Assembly (NCBI GenBank): GCA_035566435.1
Contig: DATMRF010000130.1
Coordinates: forward strand, 1-64,000
DNA length: 64,000 nucleotides
Source: DATMRF01 sp035566435
GTDB taxonomy: Bacteria > Verrucomicrobiota > Verrucomicrobiia > Limisphaerales > UBA8199
Direction of reading: 5' to 3'
Below, piece after piece: positions 26,701 to 35,334 of this stretch. The notes under the pieces are model-generated. The model worked only from the letters and a program-made list of their open reading frames with translations, ran no database searches and had not been told where the DNA came from. Each line of letters starts with the position of its first letter. Positions within the stretch are counted from its first letter, which is position 1. The translations under genes were made by a program, and so were the position numbers.

Positions 26701-27482
26701 GGTTGGCCGCCAACGCCGATGTCCGCCCCACGGGCATTGACCTGCGCGCGACCTACATCCCTAGGTATATCCGCCAGCTCAACCTCCATTACCGCCCGAA
26801 CTGGCCTTGCACCGTGACCGTTGACAACACGGACGTGGGCGAAATCCTCAGCGGCTGGACGATGAGCCAGACGAATGACGGCACCGGAGGTTTCTGGCTG
26901 TTGCTCAGCAGCCCCAACCCGGGAGACACCGCCACCAGCATTCCTTTCGCAGCCTTCGGCCGGCTGCTCACATTTACTTTCCAGGATATCATCGGCACCA
27001 ACAACGCGTTCTCTGTGTTCGATATCGACAACTCGATCTACTCCAACATCTTCGCCGGCGGACAAAGCTTCACCAACCAGAACAGCACCGACTTCATTAC
27101 CAGCTACCCGGCGTTGCCGCACGGAACACCCGTTCCGTGGCTGATCTCCTACGGCTACGGTGCCAACTTCGCCAACGCCGAGCTGGCCGATCCCGATGGC
27201 GACGGCATGGCCAATTGGCGGGAGTACTGGGCCAATACCAATCCGAGAGACGCCACCTCAAAGTTCGTCGTGCGCGCAGCGACGCGCCTTCCAGACGGCC
27301 GGTTCCAAGTGACCTTCAGCACCTCCACCAACCGATTCTACCGGGTGATGTCCTCCCTCGACCTCTCGACCTGGCAGACCGTCCAGGATAACATCCCGGG
27401 CGTCAACCAGGATGTCACCGTCATCGACACCACCTTCCGGCCGAACCTAACCACCATCTACTACCGGGTGCTGGTCTTTTAA
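23733..27482 (+). CDS. Secreted RCC1-repeat / Ig-like / von Willebrand A protein
   Basis: 1249 residues. A signal segment (GVAIAFLLSSLATTLCTAAG) is followed by about six RCC1-like repeats (residues ~38-305, each with VAWG and SLAL/ALR blocks). Next come two Ig-like domains (~310-470), two putative-Ig (He_PIG) domains (~470-640), a VWA domain with MIDAS motif DFSES near residue 725 and a thrombospondin-3-like calcium loop DPDGDGMANWREYW near residue 1155. A short beta C-terminal domain ends the protein. Probably a surface or exported adhesion protein. The final 36 bases overlap the convergent deacetylase gene. Confidence 0.82.
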   Translation: MNVPQNPSLKRPGVTLARGVAIAFLLSSLATTLCTAAGTVVGWGANDTFQSTVPPGTTNVIALAGGASHSVALKGDGTVVAWGFNVSGQTNVPAGLANVAAITAGAAYSLALQSNGTLVTWGALVAPPAAASNVVAIAGGWYNALALRSDATVVSWGSTNPVPPWLTNVTAIAAGNGQSLALLNDSTVVAWGDNTYGKTNVPSSLSNVVAIAAGADHCLALRRDGTVVAWGRNNAGQATVPPNLANIVAVKGGALHTLVLKSDGTMLAWGDNTYGQTNTTAGDAGFIGIAAGGYHNLAIKGDGTPFILLQPASQSVLISKSTTLQVVANGAQPLTYQWLHYSTNLPSATNTTLALNNVQAKDGGPYVVLVANTFGQAISATAIVNAVGGIPVVVTPPQDETTICGDGASFTASVGGTTPLSYQWSFQGTNLAGATRTTLTLTNVNLTQAGPYTLTITNAFGSVSTSANLTVTVQPPSITSPLNASGAQGAAFTYTIRGLHSPSSFGAMFLPSGLTLNPATGLISGIPAENGMFAVVLIAANACSSDYETLTLTIAPALPVITSPATATGTGGQPFSYQITATGSPYVFGAVNLPVGLVVNSASGLISGAPTYAGTFTSTIWASNVWGMGSATLTITVANAILNNLNIGTVTYNYSAPYLLDFQFSLFTLTDPNSPGSGNGVVIDPRLLSATCFEDGVPISDETDSLLVQGNTRLLKVYLVLDFSESIASLANGDSNSNGISDAVDFMVAGAQDFVNQQSVDTQIGVYEFHRDDMDPSNVVSLTTDKVALDSAIGGIWTNIVQGFSSGSRCWDAAYAAVTNLGKANPDEQHFVVMISDGNDQSSVITLSNVVAAATNANIKVYSVGFGKDLNAANLRFLSSQTLGQYYTATNPADLATQFAQIAKDTKGQYILRWATLKRSATPFQPSFQISYQGLTAFSPTNTVFQDTNNPIINTNTTPPTTNYNNISNIIIAPYSPIPNAGPVTLGALRLAANADVRPTGIDLRATYIPRYIRQLNLHYRPNWPCTVTVDNTDVGEILSGWTMSQTNDGTGGFWLLLSSPNPGDTATSIPFAAFGRLLTFTFQDIIGTNNAFSVFDIDNSIYSNIFAGGQSFTNQNSTDFITSYPALPHGTPVPWLISYGYGANFANAELADPDGDGMANWREYWANTNPRDATSKFVVRAATRLPDGRFQVTFSTSTNRFYRVMSSLDLSTWQTVQDNIPGVNQDVTVIDTTFRPNLTTIYYRVLVF

Positions 27483-28193
27483 GCGCGGCAACAGGCGAGG
27501 CACGTCCTCGAAAGAACACAGCTCAATATCCAGCGCGGCGAGACTCTCCCGCACGGCGGGCGCGCACAAAACCTGGACTTCGCGGGCGCGCTCCAGCCGG
27601 TAGGGGCTGGCTAGGCCGTTTCCGTATCCCGGATGACACCCCAGTTCAGTGATTCCCGCAGATACGCTCGACAGGATCTCCATCAGGTTCGCGACGGTAA
27701 GGGCGTCCGGCAAACTCTCGCCTTCACCGGTCTGCCCATAAAAATCGCCGCAATAGCGGATGGCGAGGTGGCACTCGCGAACCGGGACGCCGAGTTGCCG
27801 CGCCAGCTTCGTCACGAGCGAGCGCGCCGGTTCCTCCCGGTGAGCGTGCTGATGGGAATCGATGTGCGTGGGATTCCTGCCAACCAGCCGTTGAAATTCG
27901 CTAAGCTGCCACTCCGTTTCCCGCGCGACTGCTTCCACGTCGCGCGTAGATACCACCGAATAAAGCGGCACCCATTCGTGCTCGCGAAACACCCATTCCC
28001 CGAGGTCGAGATGCAGTCCCACGCTCAGCCGGCGCTCCTGGCGGGCGAGTTTGGCTGCGGCTTCCGCAGCCTCCTGTCGCACCATCAGGCTGGTGCTGGT
28101 CACGATGCCGCGCTCCGCCGCCTCGAGGATACCCTGGTTGACCCCGTCGCTCAGCCCAAAATCATCGGCATTAACAATTAAGTATTTTCGCAT
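27447..28193 (-). CDS. YdjC/ChbG/HpnK-family carbohydrate deacetylase
   Basis: 248 residues from the ATG giving MRKYLIVNADDFGLSDG. Metal-dependent deacetylase of N-acetylated sugars. The metal and active-site motifs are NADDFG (N-terminal), GLHLDLGEW and HIDSHQHAHR. It ends the six-gene glycan operon, 38 bases after the preceding frame, which suggests trimming of an N-acetyl sugar of the glycan; a hopanoid role (HpnK) is less likely without other hpn genes. Its 3' end overlaps the convergent RCC1-VWA gene by 36 bases. Confidence 0.85.
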   Translation of the reverse strand: MRKYLIVNADDFGLSDGVNQGILEAAERGIVTSTSLMVRQEAAEAAAKLARQERRLSVGLHLDLGEWVFREHEWVPLYSVVSTRDVEAVARETEWQLSEFQRLVGRNPTHIDSHQHAHREEPARSLVTKLARQLGVPVRECHLAIRYCGDFYGQTGEGESLPDALTVANLMEILSSVSAGITELGCHPGYGNGLASPYRLERAREVQVLCAPAVRESLAALDIELCSFEDVPRLLPRLKDQHPVVDGG

Positions 28194-28231
28194 GGCCAAC
28201 GTGTCCGCGCTCTCGAGTTAACTCCTCTGGC

Positions 28232-29413
28232 TTACAACCTCGCTCGTTCCAAAAGGCTGCCGACCACTTTCTCGGCGGCGAAATATTCCTCGGCAATTCC
28301 CCGCGCCGCGCGGCAATTCCCCGCGTAATCGCGCTCAATCTCGTCCACTGCCGTCAGGATGTCTTCCAGCGTCTGGAAGGCGAACAACCCCTTTCCAGTA
28401 GGCAAATAACTGCCGAACCCCGTGTCCTGGTTGATCACCGGCCGGCCCGCAGCCAGGTAGCACGCGCTCCGGTCGCTGAACCAGCCGCTCCGCAGCCGGA
28501 TGTTCTGGTCCTTGGCGACGGTGAACTCTCCGCGCGACTCCACGATGAACTTCCGGTATCGTGCCGGGTCACTGGACACCTGCACAGAATCAACAATCCG
28601 CCATCGATTCCGTTCGAGCCTGCCCCGGTCCCTCCCGCTCACGCCCACCGCGAGTTCGAACGGCACGTCTCGACGGAGCGGCAGCTCGACGATCTTCAAA
28701 AACTCTCTGTCTTTCGACCAGTAATACCTCTCCCCCTGATAGACCAGGTCTTTCCCCTTGTTTTTCCACGTGGCAATCGTGTTGTACGCCGCGCCGTTAG
28801 CGCTGGCCGCCGGGCTGTTCTCCCACAAATCCAGCACCACCGGCTGGCGCGTCGGCAGCCACTCGAACCGCTCCAGCGGCACCTTGCAGTCCGGCGCGCC
28901 GAAATTACCGCCGAAACTGAACAACGTGTCGTGCGCCGTCAGCACCCCAATCGTTTGCTCTTCGCCCTGGGCTACTTTGATCTGCGCCGCGACCGGGTCG
29001 GTTTCGACGTAGATGCGGCGCCGGCAGGCGAGGTGTTCTTCCCGCAGTTCCTGCGCTCCGGTCACGTTCAGAAATCCTTCGGCTTCCCGGTACAATTGCG
29101 CGAGCTGCGTCTCGGTCAGCCCGTAACAGCGGCCGCCAGGGTAATTGCCCCGGAAGGCCCAGCGATCGCCGAAGCCGTGCGCTTCGAGCATGGGCACCAC
29201 TGCGTTTAAATTGCCCGTTGCATCGGGCGACAAATCGTTCAGCGCCGGGTCGTAAATCCAGCGCCCGGAGTCTTCGATGTACCACGGGTCGTAGCCCAGC
29301 CGCCGGAGCGCGATTAAGTAGTGCAGGAATTGATAGGTTACTCCGGCCAGCGGGTACCAGAACAGGATGCCAAAGACGATGATGCGGCCCTTAGATTGCT
29401 TCTGGGATTTCAT
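28232..29413 (-). CDS. Glycosyltransferase-like protein (GT-B fold)
   Basis: 393 residues from the ATG giving MKSQKQSKGRIIVFGILFWYPLAGV; this start overlaps the upstream acyltransferase by 23 bases, as in tight operons, and avoids a long Arg/Trp-rich N-terminus. The C-terminal half has a GT-B/CgeB-like donor-site pattern (LRSGWFSDRSACYLAAGRPVI, TGFGSYLPTGKGLFAFQ). Likely transfers a sugar during assembly of the surface glycan encoded here; donor and acceptor are unknown. Confidence 0.72.
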   Translation of the reverse strand: MKSQKQSKGRIIVFGILFWYPLAGVTYQFLHYLIALRRLGYDPWYIEDSGRWIYDPALNDLSPDATGNLNAVVPMLEAHGFGDRWAFRGNYPGGRCYGLTETQLAQLYREAEGFLNVTGAQELREEHLACRRRIYVETDPVAAQIKVAQGEEQTIGVLTAHDTLFSFGGNFGAPDCKVPLERFEWLPTRQPVVLDLWENSPAASANGAAYNTIATWKNKGKDLVYQGERYYWSKDREFLKIVELPLRRDVPFELAVGVSGRDRGRLERNRWRIVDSVQVSSDPARYRKFIVESRGEFTVAKDQNIRLRSGWFSDRSACYLAAGRPVINQDTGFGSYLPTGKGLFAFQTLEDILTAVDEIERDYAGNCRAARGIAEEYFAAEKVVGSLLERARL

Positions 29414-29999
29414 CGTTTGCAATCGCGCGAATTCGCCGCGCGGGATTCCCCGCCACCAGTGTGTAAGCCGGCACGTCCTCCGCCACCACCGACCGGGCGC
29501 CCACCACCGAACCCTCGCCAATCGTCACCCCGGGCAGGACGCAGCAATCAAACCCGATCCACACGTTGCGTCCGATTCGAATCGGGCGGGCTGCCGCCGC
29601 CGCTTCGAGGCGCCGGCGTGGACTCCCGGGCACTGCCTCCAATTGGCGCCGCCGCGCCGCCGGCTTCCTTGCCGCCCGGTAACTGTCCATCAGCACGACG
29701 TTCCAGGAAATCAGGGCGTAATCGCCGATTTCCACTGCGGCGTCGCAAATGATCCAGGCGCCGTGCACGAGCGCATACTGGCCGATCCTGACCTGGCCGC
29801 GGGGTCCAATATCAAACATCGTGCCGAGGTAAACAGTCGAGCCATTCCCCAGCCGCACCCCCGGGGTCTCCTCGCTCCGATAGTGCAGAAAGCTGTAAGT
29901 GGTCTCCAGGTGCGTCTCCCCTTCGAGTTCCACGTTCGCAGGGATGCTCCCCTGGTACCAATCCCAGGGCAGCCGGCGGTTTAAAGCAGCCAGGCTCAT
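29391..29999 (-). CDS. Hexapeptide-repeat acyltransferase (WcaF/LbH type) 1
   Basis: 202 residues with left-handed beta-helix hexapeptide repeats (MFDIGPRGQVRIGQYALVHG, IRIGRNVWIGFDCCVLPGV, IGEGSVVGARSVV) and the usual end YTLVAGNPARRIRAI. Transfers an acetyl or other acyl group to a sugar hydroxyl or amine. It overlaps the second acyltransferase upstream by 4 bases (ATGA), indicating translational coupling. An Ala/Arg-rich insertion (residues ~105-140) interrupts the helix. Confidence 0.85.
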   Translation of the reverse strand: MSLAALNRRLPWDWYQGSIPANVELEGETHLETTYSFLHYRSEETPGVRLGNGSTVYLGTMFDIGPRGQVRIGQYALVHGAWIICDAAVEIGDYALISWNVVLMDSYRAARKPAARRRQLEAVPGSPRRRLEAAAAARPIRIGRNVWIGFDCCVLPGVTIGEGSVVGARSVVAEDVPAYTLVAGNPARRIRAIANDEIPEAI

Positions 30000-30583
30000 A
30001 CGGTACCCACCACTTGAGCCGGGTTCCCCAGCACGCGGGCTCGTGGCGGCACCGCCCGCGTCACGAGCGCGCCTGGTTCAATAAACGCGCCTGCTCCGAT
30101 GTGAACGCCCTTTAGAATCGTGACGTTGGGGCCGATCCATACATCGTCGTCGATCACCACCGGTTGCGCCGCGATCGGGGGCCGCCGCCGCCCTTTGCCC
30201 AGTGGCGAACACGCGATCGCGTCCTGAATGCGGGCCGCCGGTGAGAGCGGGTGAAAATCGGTGTCCGCAATCGTGGCGTTCCAGCCAATGACCACATACT
30301 TGCCGATGCGCAGTTCTTGTTCGCACAGCAGGATGGCATTGGAAAAAAAGCAATAGTCGCCAATTTCCACCCGGGCCTCAGTGCCCAGGGCGAAATGCAC
30401 TCCATCCATCGTGCTATGCTCGCCGATAATCACCGCTGGTTCCCGCTTGCTTTGAAACCGGTGGAAGGCCTGGTCACCTTTGATCACCGTGTCATGGCCC
30501 AGTTGGACGTTCGCTGGCAGGCTGCCATCGAGCCATTGTCCGGGCTCAGTTGCCGCCGGGTCTTTGAACTGTTCGGTTTTCAT
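29996..30583 (-). CDS. Hexapeptide-repeat acyltransferase 2
   Basis: 195 residues from the ATG giving MKTEQFKDPAATEPGQWLDG, which lies 20 bases after the ABC transporter stop; the longer frame overlaps that gene by 137 bases and is rejected. Beta-helix repeats include VIIGEHSTMDGVHFALGTEA, VVIDDDVWIGPNVTILKGV and IGAGAFIEPGALV, ending LGNPAQVVGTV. It is a paralogue of the next gene, with shared N-terminal pattern GSLPANVQL / GSIPANVEL. The pair may modify two positions of one glycan. Confidence 0.85.
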   Translation of the reverse strand: MKTEQFKDPAATEPGQWLDGSLPANVQLGHDTVIKGDQAFHRFQSKREPAVIIGEHSTMDGVHFALGTEARVEIGDYCFFSNAILLCEQELRIGKYVVIGWNATIADTDFHPLSPAARIQDAIACSPLGKGRRRPPIAAQPVVIDDDVWIGPNVTILKGVHIGAGAFIEPGALVTRAVPPRARVLGNPAQVVGTV

Positions 30584-30602
30584 GGCATCCGGTTGCTCGG
30601 TC

Positions 30603-32483
30603 TTATGGCCGCGGGCCGGCGGGTTGCAGTTCGTCCGCTGGTTTCCCCGTTTCGGCAAACTGTAGTTCGTGCAGGCGCGCGTAGCTCCCGCCCCGGGCCA
30701 GCAGTTCTTCGTGTGTGCCGCTCTCCCGGATGCCGCCATCTTCTAGCACGATGATACGGTCAGCGGCGCGCACCGTCGAAAGCCGGTGTGCGATAATCAG
30801 CGTGGTGCGTCCCTTCATCAGGCGTTCGAGCGCGCGCAGCAAAGCGTCCTCTGTTTCCGCATCGAGTGCGCTGGTCGGTTCGTCGAGAATCAACACCGGC
30901 GCATCCTTCAGAAACGCTCGCGCGATGGCCAGCCGCTGCCGCTGGCCGCTCGAGAGCGTTCCTCCCCGTTCCGCCAGGCGCGTTTCGTAACGCTCCGGCA
31001 GCTCCTGGATGAACTCATGCGCCTCCGCCGCTCGCGCCGCCGCTTCGATCTGTTCCTGCGTCGCATCCGGCAGGCCATACGCGATGTTTTCCCGCACGCA
31101 GGCCGCGAACAAAATGGGTTCCTGGGTGACCAGGGCAATGTTCGCTCGCAACGATTTGAGCGCCAGCGCGCGCAGTTCGTGGCCGTCGAGCGTAATCCTG
31201 CCCTTCGCCGGGTCGTAGAATCGCAACAGCAGGCTGGCCAGGGTGGTTTTGCCCGCGCCGGAGAGGCCCACGATGGCGACGCTCGAATGGGCGGTGATTT
31301 CCAGGTCAATATCCCGCAAGACCGGCGTCCCTGGCCGGTATCCGAACGAAACTCCCTCGAACGAAATCGCTCCCCTGGCTCGTCCCGGCAAGGCGACCGC
31401 GTCCGGGCGTTCGGCGACTTCCGGCGCGCAGTCCAGCACGGTGAGAACGCGCCGGGCGCCCGCCGCGGCGCTTTGGACGGCGCCCGCGGTGTAGGCCAGC
31501 GTTTCCAACGGCTTGAAGATCATCGCCACGTAAAACACCAGCAGCACCAGGTCGCCGGCCGTAATCCGGCCCTGCAACACCCCTTGCGCCCCCAGCCAAA
31601 TGACCGCCGCCGTGCCCCCGGCCAGCACCAGGCCCACCAGCGCCTGCGAAGCCGTCTGCACGACCGTCAGCCGCAGGTTCGCCTGCAGGCTGGCGCCCGC
31701 CTGGCGGCGAAAGCGTTCGCTCTCGAACTGCTCGCGGCCATAGGCCTGCACCGCGCGAATCCCCACCAGCGTCTCCTGGACCCTCGTGCTGACCTCGCTC
31801 TCGTACTCGTGCACCCGTGTGCTCTGCTCGGTCATCGGCTTATCCAGCCGCCGAATCAGCAATATTAAAGGTACGGCGACCGCCAATGCCGCCGCCGCCA
31901 GCCGCCAGTCGCGACTCGCCAGGACCGCTCCAATGCCCAGAAGGAGCGTTCCGGCCGTCAACCCCGGTACGAGGCCTTCGCTGAAAATCGCCTGCACACA
32001 GTAGCTGTCCCACGTGATTCGGTACAACGAATCACCTACGGCCTGTCTCTCGTGAAAGGAGAGCGACAGGCGCTGAACATGATCGAAAAGCGCGCACCGC
32101 AGCTTGAACACCAGGCGTAAAGCCACCGAGTTGAGCAGGTAAGCGCTCAGGACGTTCAGACCACCAAGCGCCAGCTCGATCAACAGCAACCCGATGCACA
32201 GCAACATTAGCAACGCGCTCTTGGGGTGGGCGGCGCCAAATCCTCCGAATCCCGGCAGCCGCAGCAACGAGCCGAGCCACCCCGGGGTCGGCTTCGTGCC
32301 CACGACGTAGTCCAACACCAGCGCCAGCGGCCACGGCTGCAGCAATGCGGTCCCGGACGCGCCCAGCACGAGCCCCAGGCCGAGCAGCACCCGACGCGTG
32401 TCGCCCGGCAAGAAGCGCCGCAGCAATCTGGCGGTGACCTGCAACGTCCCGCTTTTGTCAGGCTGAGAATCGGGTGCGTTCAT
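30603..32483 (-). CDS. ABC transporter, fused permease and ATPase (MsbA-like)
   Basis: 626 residues from the ATG giving MNAPDSQPDK; a GTG two codons upstream is possible. Six-helix exporter domain (residues ~25-330) then ATPase with Walker A GLSGAGKTTLA, signature LSSGQRQRLAIA and Walker B VLILDEPTSALD, H-loop IIAHRLSTV. Half-transporter expected to act as a homodimer in the inner membrane, flipping a lipid-linked glycan or similar amphiphile. It follows the glycosidase-GT2 fusion gene directly, so the cargo is probably the product of this operon. Confidence 0.9.
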   Translation of the reverse strand: MNAPDSQPDKSGTLQVTARLLRRFLPGDTRRVLLGLGLVLGASGTALLQPWPLALVLDYVVGTKPTPGWLGSLLRLPGFGGFGAAHPKSALLMLLCIGLLLIELALGGLNVLSAYLLNSVALRLVFKLRCALFDHVQRLSLSFHERQAVGDSLYRITWDSYCVQAIFSEGLVPGLTAGTLLLGIGAVLASRDWRLAAAALAVAVPLILLIRRLDKPMTEQSTRVHEYESEVSTRVQETLVGIRAVQAYGREQFESERFRRQAGASLQANLRLTVVQTASQALVGLVLAGGTAAVIWLGAQGVLQGRITAGDLVLLVFYVAMIFKPLETLAYTAGAVQSAAAGARRVLTVLDCAPEVAERPDAVALPGRARGAISFEGVSFGYRPGTPVLRDIDLEITAHSSVAIVGLSGAGKTTLASLLLRFYDPAKGRITLDGHELRALALKSLRANIALVTQEPILFAACVRENIAYGLPDATQEQIEAAARAAEAHEFIQELPERYETRLAERGGTLSSGQRQRLAIARAFLKDAPVLILDEPTSALDAETEDALLRALERLMKGRTTLIIAHRLSTVRAADRIIVLEDGGIRESGTHEELLARGGSYARLHELQFAETGKPADELQPAGPRP

Positions 32484-32489
32484 GACCAC

Positions 32490-35066
32490 TTAGTTTGCCG
32501 GAGGTGGAGCCGGCTTAAGTTCGGGTTGCCACGATACTGCCGATTCCGGCGCGTTGAGGGCGGGCGGCTCTGCCCGGGCAGGTTTCGGGGGCAAAGTCTG
32601 CAGCGGTGCGCTGTGGATGGCGATGGCGTGCCGGATCACCGCCATGGCGCCGGCGCACTCGTACAACGTCCGTCCGACGAGCAGGATCGCCGGAACGTTC
32701 AGCAACGCCCACGCCGTCCAGTCCAGGCCCGTCGCTGCCAGGCCGCCAAGCACCGCGAACACGGACGCCACGATAAAGGTGGCGGGGCTGGCCATCGGCC
32801 AAAGCCGCATCCGCACGTACTGACGCCCCTGGCCGTGTTCCTCGATTACCATCAACAATTGTGCCGTCCCCAACAGTCCGCCCCGGACCTGCAGGTCCCA
32901 GCGATCATAATCACCGCCACGTATGACCGCGGCGCCCACCGCGCTCAAATTGTTTTCAAAATCCTTCAACCGTTGCTCGGAGCTTTGCCAAGGGCCTTCG
33001 CTCCAAATATTCAGCGCCTGCGGCCAGGGCACCGCCAGTTGGCCGGTTCCACGCCGGCGCCAGGGAGTTAACCCGTAGCCTAATCGGCCCCACAGCCGCG
33101 CCGCCGGCTGTAGAAAGTGCAAGCCCGCGGTCCCGGCCGCCAGCCTCAGACCAGCCAGGCGCGAACGTGGCGGGATTCGGAAGGACGCGCGCGCGCCGTT
33201 CAGGCCAGCGTGCAGCAGTGGCGGAACGAATGCCAGGGCCAACGGGACCAGGGCGAAACGCAGAGGGGCGTAGGCGAGGCCGCAAGCGGAAATGAGCGCG
33301 AGAAGCGCAATCACCAGGTACCACTCCGGCAGCGTCAGGACCGAGGCGAACGTTCCCGGCTCAGTGCTGTAAATGGATTGAAAAAGGGCGCTCCCCCATG
33401 TTCCATGGTAGATGCGGCGCTGGCTCAGGTTGAGCCATGAGCCGAAGCCCTTGGCGTAGAGCCGGCCGCTCCAGGTGGCATGGCCGACGGCGTTGTACCT
33501 CTCCGGCCATTTCCGTTCCAGCATCGCCTCCGCCTTCCCGTAGTTGACCTGCTGCTTCCAATAGCCGCGAAGACTTCCGCGCCGGTGGTGCCACACCATC
33601 GCTCCCGGGTGGAAGCCGAGCTTCCGCCCGCGCTCCTGCAGCCGCCAGCATAAGTCCACATCGTCGCCGGCGATGCGGAACTGCGCGTCAAAGCCTCCCA
33701 CCTCAGCCAGGCAGTCTCGTCGAAAGGCCATGTTGCACCCCGGCAAGTGCTCCGCAATCTGGTCCGTCAATAGCACGTGGGTGGGGTTTCCGGGCGCATG
33801 GTCCACGCATTTCGCCACCCAGCCGTCCTCCGGGCACGCCACGTTTGGACCGCCGACGCCCGCGTACTCTCCCCCTCGGAACCCCGCGGCCAGGTACTGC
33901 AGCCAATGCGCATCTGGCGAGGCATCGTCATCCAGGAAGGCGACGATCTCTCCCTGGCCCGCCTGCCAGCCAACATTGCGCGCGTTGCTCAGCCCGCCGT
34001 TCGGAATCCGAATGACGCGCATGCCGAATGCCCCCGCCAATTCGCCTGCGCCGTCGGTCGAACCGTCATCGACCACAATGACTTCAAAATTCGAGTACTC
34101 CAGCCGCTTCAGGCCATCCAGGCAATCGCGCAACGTACGCCTGCCGTTGTGGGTGCACACGACCACGGAGATCAACGGGCTCTGTCGTTCTGGCGCGAAG
34201 GGAATCTGTTGAAAACACTTGTGGACCGCCTCAAGCGCTGGCTTGGGCTGGCGGGTGGCCGACGTCAGGCCGAATTTCCAATCCTCGATGTCCTGTCCGC
34301 CGCGGTGCCATTCATCGGTCCAGGAAAAGATAAAGGCTCCCGCGCAACCGGCCTCGAAGACCACCGCCCCTTGCCACGCGAGTGCTTGCGCTTGCGCCAC
34401 CTCTCCGGGCCGCAGGCTGTCCAGGCCGATTTCACCCATCACCAAGGGCCGGTCGCCCGTGATGTTCTGCAGCCGGGCCAGGTAGCCGCGGAGCTTCTCC
34501 GGAGTTTCGAGATAAACGTTGAAGGCGGCAAAGTCCAGGAACGGCAGCTCCAGGTACTCGGTCGAGGGATAATTGACATAAGTGACGAGAGCGTCCGGAG
34601 CTTCAGTCTTGGCCTCCCAATAAAGTCGCTCCAGGAATGCCTCCACCCTCTGATGCCCGTACCAGCGCACCAGCGGTGAGGGGACCTCATTACCAACTGC
34701 AAAACCCAGCAGGGCAGGGTGACCGGCGCACGAACGCGCTCCCGCCCGGATGCGCCGCGCAATGTCGCGCGACTGCCGGCGGTTCCCCAGAAAAGTCACA
34801 TGCTGTTCCCAGGGCAGCCCCACCAGCACGCGCAGCCCATGCCTGGACGCCTGGTCCAACAGCCAGCGCGGCGGGAGCGTGTACGTGCGGACGGCATTGA
34901 CCCCTTGCCGCTTCATTTCGGCGAAATCCCGCTCAACGATTTCCGGCGTGTGATACTCGCAACCATCAGGTTCCGGCCGGAACGGGCCATACGTCACGCC
35001 GCGCACGTAGAATTTGCGGTCGCTTTCGAAGAGAAATTTGCCGCTGGCACGCATTGCAGAATTCAT
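32490..35066 (-). CDS. Glycosidase-like TIM barrel fused to family 2 glycosyltransferase and membrane domain
   Basis: 858 residues. Residues ~10-290 resemble the catalytic barrel of GH2/GH5-type glycosidases (FYVRGVTYGPFRP, FAVGNEVPSPLVRW with a candidate acid/base Glu, VMGEIGLDSL with a candidate nucleophile Glu). Residues ~298-540 are a GT2 transferase (SVVVCTHNGRRTL, VIVVDDGSTDGAG, AFLDDDASPDAHWL, a QxxRW-like RGYWKQQ). The rest carries about four membrane helices (~575-620 and ~740-790). First gene of the minus-strand glycan operon. The fusion suggests synthesis coupled to trimming or substrate gripping at the membrane; that is inference. Confidence 0.82.
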   Translation of the reverse strand: MNSAMRASGKFLFESDRKFYVRGVTYGPFRPEPDGCEYHTPEIVERDFAEMKRQGVNAVRTYTLPPRWLLDQASRHGLRVLVGLPWEQHVTFLGNRRQSRDIARRIRAGARSCAGHPALLGFAVGNEVPSPLVRWYGHQRVEAFLERLYWEAKTEAPDALVTYVNYPSTEYLELPFLDFAAFNVYLETPEKLRGYLARLQNITGDRPLVMGEIGLDSLRPGEVAQAQALAWQGAVVFEAGCAGAFIFSWTDEWHRGGQDIEDWKFGLTSATRQPKPALEAVHKCFQQIPFAPERQSPLISVVVCTHNGRRTLRDCLDGLKRLEYSNFEVIVVDDGSTDGAGELAGAFGMRVIRIPNGGLSNARNVGWQAGQGEIVAFLDDDASPDAHWLQYLAAGFRGGEYAGVGGPNVACPEDGWVAKCVDHAPGNPTHVLLTDQIAEHLPGCNMAFRRDCLAEVGGFDAQFRIAGDDVDLCWRLQERGRKLGFHPGAMVWHHRRGSLRGYWKQQVNYGKAEAMLERKWPERYNAVGHATWSGRLYAKGFGSWLNLSQRRIYHGTWGSALFQSIYSTEPGTFASVLTLPEWYLVIALLALISACGLAYAPLRFALVPLALAFVPPLLHAGLNGARASFRIPPRSRLAGLRLAAGTAGLHFLQPAARLWGRLGYGLTPWRRRGTGQLAVPWPQALNIWSEGPWQSSEQRLKDFENNLSAVGAAVIRGGDYDRWDLQVRGGLLGTAQLLMVIEEHGQGRQYVRMRLWPMASPATFIVASVFAVLGGLAATGLDWTAWALLNVPAILLVGRTLYECAGAMAVIRHAIAIHSAPLQTLPPKPARAEPPALNAPESAVSWQPELKPAPPPAN

Positions 35067-35334
35067 GGCAGCAGCAGCGCCCGGTAGTACCGCGAGCCGC
35101 CGTTGGTGGCCTGGGCGTCCACTACCACTTGGGAGTTGCTACTTTAACGCAGGTTCTTGTCGTCATTTCTTCGGGTGTGATTCAGGAGTATCGCGCCCGC
35201 TGATTTGGGCCTCGCCGGCCCTAATGCCTGCCGCCTGTTCACGTTCCAACCCATAGCCGCTCGGTATTTTAACCTTTTAGCGTCGTTAACGCTTCCACGC
35301 TTTAACGCTTCCACGCCTTCGCATTCCCCCCGGC
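35067..35334. other. Intergenic region with a 16-base direct repeat
   Basis: No gene seen. Two copies of AACGCTTCCACGC-TTT/CTT type DNA lie near 35288-35319. The promoter of the minus-strand glycan operon should lie in the left part, but no clear boxes stand out. Confidence 0.5.

Noticed and set aside
25797..27122. 441-residue open frame opposite the RCC1-VWA gene
   Set aside because: Antisense shadow of a repeat-rich gene with strong sense-strand domain evidence.
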